From Leptidea sinapis (taxonomy: Eukaryota; Arthropoda; Insecta; Lepidoptera; Pieridae), in the NCBI RefSeq assembly GCF_905404315.1, contig NC_066283.1, forward strand, positions 4,960,001 through 5,024,000: a stretch of 64,000 nt of DNA, read 5' to 3'. Shown piece by piece: positions 35,501-42,325 of this stretch (the first letter of the stretch is position 1; each line of letters opens with the position of its first letter). The notes under the pieces are model-generated. The model did not search any database. It saw only the letters and a list, made by a program, of their open reading frames with translations, and had not been told where the DNA came from. The position numbers and the translations under genes are program-made.

Positions 35501-38052
35501 ACACTAAAGAAAACTTAAATCATTTGTATAGTATTATTTTATGTAGGAGCCGATTCACGATATTTTTCTTTAGTTCGATGGGGATTAGTTGCTATTTGAT
35601 CCCATAAAAAATTCACATAGTTTGGCCTAGTACTTTTCATTTTATCAAAGTTTTTGTTTACGTGGATGATGGAATTGTAGTTTCTATACGGTTTCTTTAG
35701 GAGTTTTCATTCCAGTTGATTGCATATTATTATTATAAACTGACATCAAAAAGTATAAATAAAAAAAGGGTGTGTGTCAGCTTCGACGCACGACTGGAGT
35801 TTACTCCTCAAGAACGATTGTCTTTAAACAGGTACTAAACAAAATCAAGTCCAATGGAGTCGGTTACAAACAGACAAACAGCAGAAACTAATAAAAGCGT
35901 TTTAATTTTAAAAAAATTTATAGATATTTAAAAAAAATAGGTTCGGTTAAAAAGGTTAGGTTAATGTATGAATTGTAATTTACTTAGTACCCACGTGCTT
36001 ATCAGATTTTCCGGCATTATTATTTACACCACTTTCTTCCATAATTTATAGAATTTTCACTGAACTTTATGAATGTATAAAAATAAATCAATTTCAATAA
36101 TATAATAAAGCTTCAAAATACAACTAATATATGGACTGAGCGTCTAGACTGTCACGTCAACTAAAAAGTGAAAGGTGCGCGAAAATGATACGCACCAGAA
36201 ACGTTACTATCCCATTTGATGAGTAGGTATCACTCTCCACATTTTTTTCATACCGGCCGCCTTATATGAAAATCGATTTTTATGTAAGAGGGGGCAAACT
36301 GGCAAGAGGCTCACGGGATGGGGAGAGGTGAGGCAACCGCCCATGGACATCCGCAACATCAGGTGTCAAGAGATGCGTTGCCGGCCTTTAAGGTGGGAGC
36401 TCTTTTCTTGAAGATCCCTAAGTCGTATCTGTTTTGGAAAACCGCAGCCGGTAATTGATTCCACAAAGTGGCTGTGCGAAGCAAGAAATTTCTAACAAAA
36501 CGCGCGGTTGTGGAATGCCAGACGTCTACGTGGTGCGGGTGGTACTTAGCACGTAATGTCCGGTGGCGGCTGGAATCAATCCGAACAGCTCATCTGAGCA
36601 CTCCCCGTGATAAATGCGGTAAAAGATGCAGAGAGAACCCACATCTCTACGCAATGCCAAAGAATCAAGCCGATCGGAAATGACTTGATCGTCGATGATT
36701 CGAACCGTTCTTCGTTGTATGCGGTCAAATGGAAGAAGCTGGTACTGGGGAGCAACCGCCCAGAGGTGAGAGCAGTACTCCATGTGAGTCCAAATTTGCG
36801 CCTTATAAAGTTTCAGGCGGTGGCTTTTAGACAAGTACTGTCTCGCCTTACTGAGTACACCAAGCTTTTTAGAGGCCAGTTTGGCGAGACTTTAGAGACG
36901 TTGCAAAGCATAGTTGCGATTTCAGACACAAGTTTCTTCCGGTTCTCGTCGACGCTATCCCGGTACATATTGTCACGGCCGGTGTAGGAAGCATACCCTG
37001 TACTGTCGTCTGCATAGCAATGAATACTGCTGATTTGCAGCATATCATTGATATGAAGAAGAAACAGTGTAGGGGATAGCACGCAGCCTTGCGGGACACT
37101 AGCGTTTATGGGTTTTAAGTCGGAGCATGCACTGTTGATAACAACCTTGATGCTCCGATCGACCAAAAAGCTAGCGACCCATTTGCACAACTTCTCGGGA
37201 AGGCCACAGGATGGCAGTTTCGCTATAAGCGCATTATGCCACACCCGATCGAAGGCCTTCGCTATGTCCAAACTCACCGCCATCGCCTCTCCCTTTGACT
37301 CAACCGCTTGCGCCCAATTATGGATGAGGTACGCAAGAAGATCACCAGCTGAGCGACCCTGACGGAAACCGTACTGGCAGTCGCTGATCAGCTGGTGCTT
37401 CTCTAGGTATCCCTAGAGCTGGCGGTTGATGATCGACTCCATCACTTTGGAGAAAATGGAGGTAATAGCAATGGGGCGGATCCGAGCGTACACATTTCTT
37501 AGGGATCGGGTGCACTAAAGCCCCCTTCCATAATTTCTTCAGGAGTAAACTCCAAAAAACTACGTTTAAAAATTCATATCATATGCAAACCTTTACCTTT
37601 TTTAATATGAATAAAATACTATTATTTGTATGTGCTACATATTGATAGGTTTGAGTCGGTGCCAAGCCAAATGTAATAGTAGGTACCTACACTCGCCACG
37701 CGTGACTTTGATCGGGATAACTTTGTCTGTAAATTAAGTTTTATTTTGTTTAGGGCTTATGTTACCTTGCGTATCGTCGTGGGAAAGTCGCGAAAGGAAG
37801 GAAGGTGTGTGGTATAAATTTCTTGAACACCGCACTGTTTATTAACGCCACACATCGAGATAGTAATTATGATGGTTTAGTTTGTCAAACAGGAGCAGAT
37901 AATTGCTTCATATAAAAACTGATTCATATGACTTACCATCAACATGTGCTGCACCTTCCACTTGAACAGCAGCTGTGGAAGCTCCAAAAAGGAAATCAGG
38001 AGGAAATTGTTGCTCTATTGCGAAGACGTTCAAGGAACATTGTAGTAATAGT
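14530..38052 (-). CDS. GH1 glycosidase gene B, essentially complete, 10 exons seen
   Basis: Minus-strand exons: 37937-38052, 34653-34800, 32976-33142, 31041-31268, 29258-29355, 26256-26403, 24869-25044, 22620-22772, 16813-16904, 14530-14740. All have GT/AG borders and phases that join into one frame of about 512 residues, the usual GH1 size; only a short first exon with the Met is missing. Order of motifs: hydrophobic LLLQCSLNVFA (signal peptide end), FGASTAAVQVEGA, RFSISWTRILPTG, MFHLDFP, TINEPYV (acid/base Glu), GTADFLGINYY, ITENGYP (nucleophile Glu), FSLIDAYEF, SRFGLYDVDF, stop at 14530. Sequons NST, NRT and NKT fit a secreted glycoprotein. The C-terminus ends in a hydrophobic stretch (LTVIVFCVSIVHYVYY), possibly a membrane anchor. 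Tryptophans of HWD, WSL and FEW are replaced by L, F and F, so substrate choice is probably unusual. Introns of 1.2-5.7 kb are filled with transposons. Confidence 0.92.
15002..15740 (+). mobile_element. RTE-type LINE, RT thumb to 3' end, two frames
   Basis: 15002-15477 encodes KVGLQMNTKKTKLMTNS, YTYLGQIIS, YNTCILPAMTYGCQTW and RKRTNIADVSQT, stopping after 158 codons. The rest continues in other frames: LKWQWAGHLIRG, GRPSRRW, then EHWKSLGEAYAKA. The 3' end carries 'aaaggctattattatta'. Located in the last intron of gene B. Confidence 0.88.
15810..16115 (+). mobile_element. Jockey-like RT domain fragment
   Basis: Reads GMDVAKAFDCVWHKTLLLKL, FGLRERLYN and, after a frame change, VNAGVPQGCVLSPTLFLLH plus INDIM, i.e. 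RT motifs A and the PQG block. Compare 36813-37283, where the same element is better kept. Stops and indels present. Confidence 0.8.
16920..17085 (-). repeat. Family alpha, degraded copy
   Basis: Recognisable pieces on the minus sense: 'caggattcttgagaaac', 'tgagcgacatctc', 'gagacataagat', 'gaaccgaaacagaatgctta'. Sits just 5' of the gene B exon 16813-16904. Confidence 0.55.
17333..17410. repeat. (TA)n microsatellite
   Basis: Two long TA runs separated by 'gcatatata' and 'cggcaattcat'. The overlapping ORFs rich in IYIYI are artefacts of it. Confidence 0.95.
17494..18691 (-). mobile_element. mariner element with transposase, inactivated
   Basis: Transposase from 18551 downward: MIRVTFSSHF... 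with the mariner N-terminal helix-turn-helix (YEYRRGSNAARAARKINDVY; WFARFHSGNFDLKNEPRSRP), first catalytic Asp in KWILFDNRKRSASW, and the tail LRHPPYSPDLAPTDYYFF. Near 17805 a deletion of roughly 20 codons with a frame shift removes the HDNARPH block that carries the second Asp. Inverted ends: TTACCTATGAAATTGCCGTT at 17499 and, inverted, TTACCCACGAAATTGCCGTT at 18686. With 5 more matching bases the element spans 17494-18691, flanked by TA on both sides. It lies in the 5.7-kb intron of gene B. Confidence 0.93.
18900..19260 (+). repeat. Unclassified GC-rich repeat with 'gcgcgagttgaatgcagtcg'
   Basis: Includes 'cgcgcgagttgaatgcagtc', 'catctcccccgctc', 'ctcgcctcgcgcgctta', 'gctgtgccgtagttg'. A second copy, split by a LINE insertion, is at 31332-31755. 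A 38-codon ORF (MNDPLGSKKEFLF...) begins at 19119 and has no recognised relatives. LTR or DNA-transposon origin cannot be decided. Confidence 0.5.
19440..19885 (+). mobile_element. Jockey-like LINE 3' end
   Basis: Frames give MQRRAAQIVADAVLCERMDH, LALRRDVASLCV, then 'gatcacaaccccaccatctg', 'gctgtggaatgagcttcc' and the 'gatcacataacatcagatga' end. Frame broken in several places; A-rich tail at 19875. Confidence 0.8.
19896..20065 (+). repeat. Interspersed repeat, pairs with 49740-49885 (inverted)
   Basis: 'gttttgtggtgaaagtatag', 'aacatgcaaacaaggcg', 'gtaggttgctaatgctta' reappear on the other strand at 49740-49885. Non-coding. Confidence 0.6.
20565..20830 (+). repeat. Repeat family delta
   Basis: Begins 'actagctgacccgacagaag' as at 12744. 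AT-rich non-coding body ending near 20825. Confidence 0.55.
20870..22036 (-). mobile_element. LINE family gamma, best minus-strand copy
   Basis: Minus order: YGIRGSALDLLISYLNNRIQ, GTPLGMGVPQGSILGPFLLL and INDLPNLVE (22036-21785), LSANNLLLNNHKTKYIKF (21734), ANRLSSAAYAVKKIRQLSDI, DTARLVYFSYFHSIMSYDML, FVGRCICFYNMIPENVQNK (21485-20973). This is an RT C-terminal half of Jockey/CR1 type. The FADD block is lost to frame shifts, and an (aat)n run plus a short foreign piece at 21492-21600 interrupts it. Confidence 0.88.
21498..21533. repeat. (AAT)n microsatellite
   Basis: About ten aat units in a row, inside the LINE at 20870-22036, probably the tail of a smaller insertion ('cctttattcaactaataata'). 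Confidence 0.9.
22380..22595 (+). repeat. Repeat family epsilon fragment ('cttggcaccgacttcaaacc')
   Basis: Shares 'ggcttggcaccgacttcaaa', 'cctatcaatag', 'aataatagtattttattaat', 'aaacgtagtttttttt' with 26597-26750 and, inverted, 37550-37680. Sits against the gene B exon 22620-22772. Confidence 0.7.
22905..23270 (+). repeat. LINE 3'-UTR-like repeat, pairs with 40290-40630 (inverted)
   Basis: 'gaattcaagctctaaaggtt', 'acagtttattctttattact', 'tttggatgcag', 'aaaatactctatttgattga' recur on the opposite strand at 40290-40630. Non-coding. Confidence 0.6.
23290..23405 (-). mobile_element. Retroelement C-terminal tail fragment
   Basis: Minus strand reads SFSQRINLAI, stop, then ..SIIGTGYV, the same tail as 10320-10375 and 45840-45890 (QRISLAIQRGNAASILGT). 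Short, broken. Confidence 0.55.
23623..23892. repeat. Foldback element with ~50-bp arms and an internal tandem repeat
   Basis: Left arm 23623-23674 (cgacgttt...gcctttccagat...gactgcagatgaaatgag) is the inverse of 23827-23892; the right arm carries ~15 extra bases near 23855-23870. Between the arms two ~65-bp direct repeats start at about 23689 and 23755 ('gcgccattaattgcctcgga' and 'gcgccatttattgccacgga'). No ORF. Confidence 0.8.
23910..24725 (-). mobile_element. LINE family gamma copy
   Basis: Minus frames include ELANRLSSAAYAVKKIRQLT, DIDTAQLVYFSYFHSIMSYG, EINILTVASQYILDNVMYVH, FVGRCICFYNRIPENVQNKS and the 3' tail with 'gcctgagaagaatgggcgcc'. 5' truncated, several frame breaks. Lies 140 bp from the gene B exon 24869-25044. 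Confidence 0.88.
25340..26128 (+). repeat. Repeat family delta, two copies head to tail
   Basis: 'actagctgacccagcaaacg' at 25342 and 'actagctgacccagccaacg' at 25646 each start a unit with 'atattaaaatcgcgatacaa', 'gtgaaaat', 'cccttaacatttagagg', 'gaatcggtc', 'gccgtttcg', and end 'gagaattttatatattaga'. The second unit carries an extra ~150 bp. Confidence 0.85.
26440..27345 (-). repeat. Family epsilon composite repeat, intact copy
   Basis: The same blocks in the inverse order occur at 35765-36285 plus 37544-37745, where a LINE splits them. Landmarks: 'acctacactcgccatgcgtg', 'gggcttggcactgac', 'tttttggagtttactcctta', 'atcgattttcatataaggcg', 'tcatcaaatgggatagtaac', 'aggagtaaactccagtcgtg'. Contains a (GT)n run at about 27069-27105. 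Non-coding; likely a non-autonomous DNA element. Confidence 0.75.
27069..27105. repeat. (GT)n microsatellite
   Basis: Run of gt units with one ct interruption, followed by a short tata run. Confidence 0.9.
27345..27450 (-). mobile_element. LINE family gamma, 3' scrap
   Basis: 'tacagtaaaatttattattt', 'cctcaaggtggtcactccat', 'cccaatctggggtatcatta' match the 3' region of the copy at 24110-24170. Confidence 0.65.
27600..27895 (+). repeat. ~290-bp repeat, copy 1 (pairs with 62165-62460)
   Basis: 'aaaattgaaatttagttt', 'atgaaacgtg', 'cataagtttgaaata', 'agccgtcatc', 'caatgactg', 'tttcttagagagtttcgct' occur in the same order and strand at 62165-62460. Non-coding. Confidence 0.8.
28125..28865 (+). 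repeat. Repeat family eta, long copy
   Basis: 'gtctactcgcaaaatcgaca', 'cgatacgataatactccgaa', 'atcgtttatcg', 'tgtcgctg', 'gtcaaaagtcaaaa', 'aaaactt gcggataataaa', 'ggcggccatttgca' recur at 31755-32245. The right end ('ggaccgataatatcg', 'cggagtagg') is a loose inverse of the left, which suggests a MITE-like element. Confidence 0.8.
29040..29165 (+). mobile_element. tRNA-derived SINE, plus-strand copy
   Basis: 'tcagttggttacagcaccgg' then an arm with cggaacg loop and 'cgttcataaaattttgtttt', 'aaattttatttgtgta', the same head and tail as 8860-9125 inverted. B box is mutated ('gtgatttcgtcgttc'). Confidence 0.75.
29815..30075 (-). mobile_element. LINE family gamma, 3' end
   Basis: 'attcaaaatcacttattgaa', 'aactaccacccattcaaaat', 'cagacctgagaagaacgggc', 'ctcagcgggcttttt', 'aaacgttttttaa' equal the 3' end of the copy at 20870. 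5' part missing. Confidence 0.8.
30080..30225 (-). repeat. Repeat family delta, inverted end
   Basis: Ends 'acgtttgccgggtcagctag', the inverse of the 'ctagctgacccg' start seen at 12744 and 20565. Confidence 0.55.
30640..30992 (+). mobile_element. LINE 3' end, copy 1 (pairs with 42040-42325)
   Basis: 'ttatttgacatttgagcatg', 'gtttgttgcatcattttaca', 'gtaaatcgatggaaatgtaa', 'ctcattagctcaaccctt', 'acgaagtagcggtagattca', 'gtgacctacgtgaataaagt', then (gatttgatttga). The inverse copy is at 42040-42325. Untranslated 3' end of a non-LTR element. Confidence 0.75.
31332..31755 (+). repeat. Second copy of the 18900 repeat, split by a LINE
   Basis: 'agcgcgcgagttgaatgcag' and 'catctccccccgcttt' (31332-31406) continue at 31685 with 'tgcctcgcgcgcctactg' and 'gctgtgctgtcc'. 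The interruption, 31408-31680, is a plus-strand 3' end of LINE family gamma ('gcgcccgttattctcaggtc', 'gaataaaaatatttgaatat'). Confidence 0.75.
31755..32245 (+). repeat. Repeat family eta, copy 2
   Basis: Runs parallel to 28128-28640 with the same landmarks and orientation, about 3.6 kb away, in the neighbouring intron of gene B. Starts directly at the end of the previous repeat. Confidence 0.85.
32598..32900 (+). repeat. Family alpha copy
   Basis: 'gatcctttgcacaggatgcc', 'ggctagattatgggta', 'ggcgcctatttctgccgtga', 'gtgtaagcattattgtg', 'tgaacgtccagctcgtcttg', 'tcataaaat'. Ends 75 bp before the gene B exon 32976-33142. Confidence 0.85.
33250..33425 (-). mobile_element. RTE-type LINE scrap
   Basis: 'catcatcaaccggaagacgt', 'ccactgctggacaaaggcct', 'gcgctgccctcatcca', 'ggcgatcttgacc', 'tcggtccatcttgtgg' match the 14091-14240 copy (same strand). 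Confidence 0.8.
33535..34080 (-). pseudogene. Tc1/mariner-type transposase, N-terminal half, decayed
   Basis: From 34072 down: an N-terminal helix-turn-helix region (FGISKMFVYRAINKYNETSS, RKRSGRPRSVR, REMKKAPK), then out of frame MSRILKDDLGLAAYK, NRVVKSKQLLKRYA and ILFTDEIFFTIE, which holds the first catalytic Asp. The rest (second and third catalytic residues) is absent. Frameshifts and stops show it is dead. The order fits a mariner-like group with FTDE motif. Confidence 0.8.
34876..35062 (+). repeat. Family alpha, internally deleted copy
   Basis: 'agtgggaggcttctttgcgc' joins 'accacaacggcgcc' without the middle, then 'gaagcattattgtgtttcgg' and 'gaacgtcctgctcatctc'. 75 bp 5' of the gene B exon 34653-34800. 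Confidence 0.75.
35318..35530 (+). mobile_element. Short element with hammerhead-like motif, copy 1
   Basis: Repeat unit 'ggcgttactttgcggaaatc' to 'taacactaaagaaaactt'. A strong hairpin (gtctcgtgcca / ttggtgagac) at about 35399-35423 is followed by a sequence that folds as a type I hammerhead: CTGAGGA 35433-35439, stem II GCCTC/GAGGC 35441-35455, GAAA 35456-35459, short stem III ACA/TGT, cleavage triplet GTC ending at 35467, and stem I partly paired. One extra T (35440) departs from the strict core. Penelope-like elements are known to carry such ribozymes; no RT is attached here. Confidence 0.6.
35765..36285 (+). repeat. Family epsilon composite, left part of a split copy
   Basis: 'gtgtgtcagcttcgacgcac', 'gactggagtttactcctcaa', 'aatccaatggagtcgg'-like text, 'ctatcccatttgatgagta', 'ccttatatgaaaatcgattt' mirror 26920-27335. 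The continuation is at 37544-37745, across a LINE insertion. Confidence 0.8.
36286..37543 (-). mobile_element. Jockey-like LINE with RT domain, 5' truncated
   Basis: Minus order: IRPIAITSIFSKVMESIINR, CQYGFRQGRSAGDLLAYLI, SLDIAKAFDRVWHNALIAKL, FLVDRSIKVVIN, ASVPQGCVLSPTLFLLHIND, HCYADDSTGYAS (YADD catalytic box), then out of frame LYKAQIWTHMEYCSHLW, RRDVGSLCIFYRIYHGECSD, ending at a 3' end near 36290. An RT of Jockey type with a stop and frame shifts between the blocks. It interrupts family epsilon at a clear junction on both sides. Confidence 0.9.
37544..37745 (+). repeat. Family epsilon composite, right part of a split copy
   Basis: Resumes with 'caggagtaaactcc' and ends 'acctacactcgccacgcgtg', 'aagttttattttgtttaggg', matching 26440-26750 in inverse order. 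Confidence 0.8.
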
Positions 38053-38104
38053 CTAAAATCAAGAAATTTTATATAAATAGGTGAGATGGCACATCATGAC
38101 CGTA

Positions 38105-38235
38105 TCTTAACGCCTGTTATTAACACAATATTTTTGCTGCAGAAGAGGGCTATTTGCGCTATTTATAACCAAGGTCCTAAACAATCATTGACAACAAAAT
38201 TAACATCTTGACTGTTGCTTCTCAATATATTCATG
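38105..38235 (+). mobile_element. LINE family gamma scrap
   Basis: 'attaacacaatatttttgct', 'gcagaagagggctatttgcg', 'ctatttataaccaaggtcct', 'atcttgactgttgcttctca' equal the region 54430-54550 of the plus-strand copy. Confidence 0.8.
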
Positions 38236-38337
38236 ATAATGTAATAATAATAATATTAAACCCTTTTTATTTAATTAACAAACATAATAATATAAAAAAT
38301 AAGAAATATGTATATACATTAAATAATATTTTCATAG

Positions 38338-39290
38338 TTAAGGCCCCTGGTGGGTATAGGCCTCCTCCAACAATTTCCAGGTTGTTCTTGACTTTGCTTT
38401 CTGAGTCCAGTTTTCACCAGCAATTTTTTTAAATCTCATCAATCCATCGTTCCTTAGGGCGTCCTCTGGCTCTCTTGCCACGAGATCCAGACCAATTGGT
38501 GACCAGCTTTGTCCATCTGTTGATCTGGCCACATGACCAGCTCATTTCCACTTCAGTTTTTTCATATGCTGAAGGGCATCTATCACTTTCGTTTTATTGC
38601 GGATGTTTTCTGATTTTTGCTTGTCCTTCAACTTTATATTCACGATGCTTCTTTGCATTGCACGCTATTCTTCAGTTTTAAGGGAAGTTTTGATTTCATA
38701 ATTTCTTTTAGACTCCAGAACTCACACCATGTCATGTTTATTCTTCTGTCAATTTCAACTTTGTTTCTGGATTTGCTAACTGAAATATTTTTGCCTATAT
38801 ATAGTTATATACGTATTCTAAGATCTTTGAAATACCCAGATTGAATAGGAGTTTGGATTGTGTTAGTCATTACTTTGGTTTTTGTTGTATTTAAATGTAA
38901 TCCTATAACTGTAGCTTATTTCAAATAACTCTGATATCATTTCTTCTAATTGTTTAGCTGATCTTGAAAAGAGGACTATATCATTAGCGAATCTAAGGTT
39001 ATTCAGAGTTTTCCCATTCATGTTAATGCCTTTTTGATCACATATCATATATACATGTATCATTATATCTTGTAGGACTGATATAAGGATTGTGAGTGAT
39101 AGCGGGTCTCCCTGTTTTACGCCTCTACATATTTTGATAATTGGCCCCAATCTGTCAAGTTTTACACAGCTTATGTTTTGTTGTAGATGTCTTTCAAGAT
39201 GTTTGTGTAAGTTTTGGGGATATCTTGATGGTCCAGTGCTTGCCGATATGGAATCGAAGGTCCTTGCATAATCAATGAAAGCTAGATATA
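38338..39290 (-). mobile_element. RTE-like LINE, RT domain to C-terminus with central deletion
   Basis: Minus order: LAFIDYARTFDSI (motif A region), out of frame HLQQNIS, MGPIIKICRGVKQGDPLSLT, NNLRFANDIVLFSRSAKQLE (FADD changed to FAND), then near 38532 downward REPEDALRN, KKIAGENWTQKA and TWKLLEEAYTHQG. The middle (38540-38860) is scrambled. It lies immediately upstream of gene B's first recognised exon, where the missing 5' exon would be expected. Confidence 0.85.
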
Positions 39291-39310
39291 AGGTAATGTA
39301 TACACAATTA

Positions 39311-39405
39311 AAACTTGATGAACGATGCGGGACTCGAACCCACGACTTCTAGCGTTTCTTGCGAGTGCTCTTCCAACTAAGCTAATCGCTAATTACTCTA
39401 ATGTA
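39311..39405 (-). mobile_element. tRNA-derived SINE head, truncated copy
   Basis: 'gatgaacgatgcgggactcg', 'aacccacgacttctagcg', 'gagtgctcttccaactaagc' is the tRNA-like part of the SINE at 8860. No body follows; it joins LINE gamma at about 39405. Confidence 0.75.
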
Positions 39406-40195
39406 TCTACATAGGCACATAAGTGAATTTGCTAGAAGCTGTCATAGCCATAATGTTAATACTTGCAACAGACATAAACTTATAATGCCTACTCCTCGGC
39501 TAAGTCGAGTTATTAAGTCTTTTGTGGGGCGTTGTATATGCTTTGACAACAAGATGCCAGAAAATGTTCAAAAGTTAAAACGATATTCAAAAAAATTGTT
39601 AAAACTCGTTTGTATGGTCAAGGTTAATATAAAATAAATTACTTTCTAAATGATACCACGGATTGGGAATGGAGCGAACGCCCTCAGGCTTTTTTTATGA
39701 TAATAAGGCACGAGACGAGCAGGATGTTCAGCTGATGGTAATTGATACGCCATGCCCATTACAATGCAGTGACGCTCAGGATTCTCATAAAACCCAAAAA
39801 TTCTAAGCGGCACTACAATTGCGCTCGTCACCTTGAGACATAAGATGTTAAGCCTGATTTGCCCAGTAATTTCACTAGCTACGGCGCCTTTCAGTCCGAA
39901 ACACAGTAATGCTTACACATTACTGCTTCTCGGCAGAAATAGGCGCCGTTGTGGTACCCATAATCTAGCCGGCTTCCTGTGCAAGGAGCCTCCCACATAC
40001 AAACTATTATATAATAAGTTAAATTATACGATATTACTTTGTAAGCATTTTTTATGAAAAAAATTAAGCCCACATAGATTGCTGCGCCCGTTCTTCTCAG
40101 GTCTGAGGCATTCTTATTTGAATGGGTGGTAGTTTTTGACTTCCAATAAGTAATTTCACGTCCTATTTTGAAAATAAATATTTGGATTTGTAGGT
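39405..40195 (+). mobile_element. LINE family gamma 3' end, split by family alpha
   Basis: 39405-39690 holds 'aggcacataagtgaatttgc', 'ggctaagtcgag', 'gtggggcgttgtatatgctt' and 'ggagcgaacgccctcaggct'. It continues at about 40003 with 'aactattatataataagtta' and 'ttcttctcaggtctgaggca'. 39693-40000 is an inverted alpha copy, so alpha moved after gamma. Confidence 0.88.
39693..40000 (-). repeat. Family alpha copy inserted in LINE gamma
   Basis: 'aaggcacgagacgagcagga', 'ctgatggtaattgatacgcc', 'atgttaagcctgatttgccc', 'ctagctacggcgcc', 'ctagccggcttcctgtgcaa', 'ggagcctcccac'. Complete or nearly so, with a clean junction at both ends. Confidence 0.88.
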
Positions 40196-40289
40196 CTTTT
40201 TGTAATAGGTTAAGAGTGAGATCATACTAGCGTAATTATATATTTGGTAAATCTGCATCTACATCATCTGCATCATACAGACCAGCAAC

Positions 40290-40630
40290 AAAATTTCACC
40301 ATAAAATTTCGCTTGGACCAAGTTCGAGTTCTCTTGACTTAAATTACTGAATTTACCATATTATGTTCGTAAAAAGTTGAGCACATAAAAAGAACATACA
40401 AGAAACTCAACGGCCACTCGTTTCAATCAAATAGAGTATTTACAATGGCTGTAATATATATATCAAATTTGTTTCTAAGGTGCTGCATCCAATATTGAAA
40501 AAGTAATAAAGAATAAACTGTATAAATATAAATTGTCGTATATTTGATGCATCAACCTTTAGAGCTTGAATTCATTGTTTGTGTACATGAACGAATACAA
40601 TCATTTACCTATTTCCATTCCACCCGCATC
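40290..40630 (-). repeat. LINE 3'-UTR-like repeat (inverse of 22905-23270)
   Basis: 'taagaaactc'-like start, 'aatcaaatagagtatttaca', 'gtgctgcatcca', 'agtaataaagaataaactgt', 'ctttagagcttgaattcatt'. Confidence 0.6.
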
Positions 40631-40769
40631 ATGTTAACTTCTGAAATTCTACAACAGTTCGTTTCAGAAAAATTTCATGCCTCATTTAACCAATTTATGG
40701 AATCACTAAGGGGCCTTCAAACGTAGAGCACCATCCCACTTAAAAGGCCGGCAATGAATCTCATTCGTT

Positions 40770-41040
40770 TTTTTTTTGTAAGAAGAGGAGCGTACAGGTT
40801 ACATCTGATGTTAAGTGTTCACTGCCGCCCACATTCTCTTGTAACACCAGAGGAATCACATGAGCATTACCGGCTGTATAGATAGGTCGGTAGCGCAACG
40901 TTCAACGGTGGTTTGAACTGTTGACTCTCAACACGAAGCCCCCAAATGGATCATCGCCCGCCATGTTTTTTCGGTTTTCGAATTAATATCTATGAAGGTA
41001 TATTCGACGCTTTATAATATGGTATGGATGGTTGCAGTGA
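40770..41040. mobile_element. Jockey-like tail scrap followed by tRNA-like SINE piece
   Basis: 40770-40885: 'gagcgtacaggttacatctg', 'cgcccacattctcttgtaac', 'accagaggaatcacatgag' (Jockey-like tail, minus sense). 40890-41040: 'taggtcggtagcgcaacg', 'ttttcggttttcg', 'cgctttata' (second tRNA-like family, plus sense). Confidence 0.6.
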
Positions 41041-41079
41041 CCAGTGATCACATGCACAACATTACGTAACCCGTATATG

Positions 41080-41340
41080 TTTTTATGAGCATATTCAGCT
41101 GATGGTAATTAATAAGCCCTGCCCAAGACAATGCAGTGCCGCTCAGGATTCCTAAAAATCACAAAAATTATGAGCGGCACTACAATAGCGCTCGTCTCCT
41201 TGAGACATAAGATGTTAAGTCTCATTTGCCCAGTAATTTCACTAGCTACGGCGCCATTCAGACCGAAACACAATAATGCGTACACATTGCTGCTTCCACC
41301 ATACCCATAATCTAGCCGGCATCCTGTTCAAAAGAGCTGG
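41080..41340 (-). repeat. Family alpha copy
   Basis: 'cagctgatggtaattaataa', 'gccgctcaggattcc', 'gcgctcgtctccttgagaca', 'ctagctacggcgccattcag', 'taatctagccggcatcctgt'. Confidence 0.85.
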
Positions 41341-42035
41341 TAAATGCCCTTTATGCTCGTTCGGCCCCCTCTTTAATAAAGAATTATAATCTACTAGAAA
41401 AATATAAAATATAAACTTACAGAACGCTCAATCTAATAACAAACATATTCACAGTTTGAAAAAGTCCATAAAACTAAATTACAATTCTACTTCGTCAATT
41501 TTAATATAATTTTTTACGTAAGTCTTCGCAAAAACCTGTTTACTATTTAGGTGCAGTAATTTGGGTACTATAGATAAGCATTAGTAATTACTTTCATATA
41601 AATCCATTTGCAAAAAAACGGTCATCTAAAACGTTTCTGTACAGCTGTAAATCTTAAACCAAAGAGGATTTATAAGCATTCGATTAATTAGAAATAATTG
41701 TCTACGTTTGAAAAAAGTACTGGCAAGTAAAATGAAATTTCAAAGCAATTTAAAAATATTGCATTCGATTCGAGCGTTTGTTCGTAATTTGTGTTTAGAT
41801 ATTGTGCTATAAATAAATAAAACAGTGTTTTTGTCATTTTAATGAATTCATGTTGATGTAAAATTATTTTTCGTGATAAATTTTTTACCGTAACAATATG
41901 GCAGATAAGACAATTATTGCTGGTAATATAGTGACTCTTCAACTCTTCTTCAAAAAGGCTCAATGTTATGCTTCGGTTAACGAGGGGCTTACTTCAATGT
42001 TCAAGTCTCTTGAACGCCTGATAGTCTACATTTAA
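41341..42035. other. AT-rich spacer, nothing recognised
   Basis: No gene, motif or repeat family could be supported; the 91-codon minus ORF at 41688-41963 is low complexity and has no familiar features. Confidence 0.4.
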
Positions 42036-42039
42036 GAAT

Positions 42040-42325
42040 CTTTTAAATCAAATCAAATCAAAATCAGTTTATTCACGTAGGTCACGGAAATAAAAACTTA
42101 TGAATGTCAAAAACAATTTTTTTTTTTAAATCTACCGCTACTTCGTAAAGGGTTGAGCTAATGAGAAGAAGTAGCAAGAAACTCATTGCCACTCTTTTAT
42201 ATAACGATTTACATTTAAATACATCGATTTACAAATCATTTCAAATTACAATATAATATGTAAAATGTAAAATGATGCAACAGACACACTCAAATGTCAA
42301 ATAGTCAATGTCAATACAAAAGTTA
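42040..42325 (-). mobile_element. LINE 3' end, copy 2 (inverse of 30640-30992)
   Basis: 'aatcaaatcaaaatcagttt', 'attcacgtaggtcacggaaa', 'accgctacttcgtaaagggt', 'tgagctaatgagaagaagta'. The tail points left. Better kept than the other copy. Confidence 0.8.
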
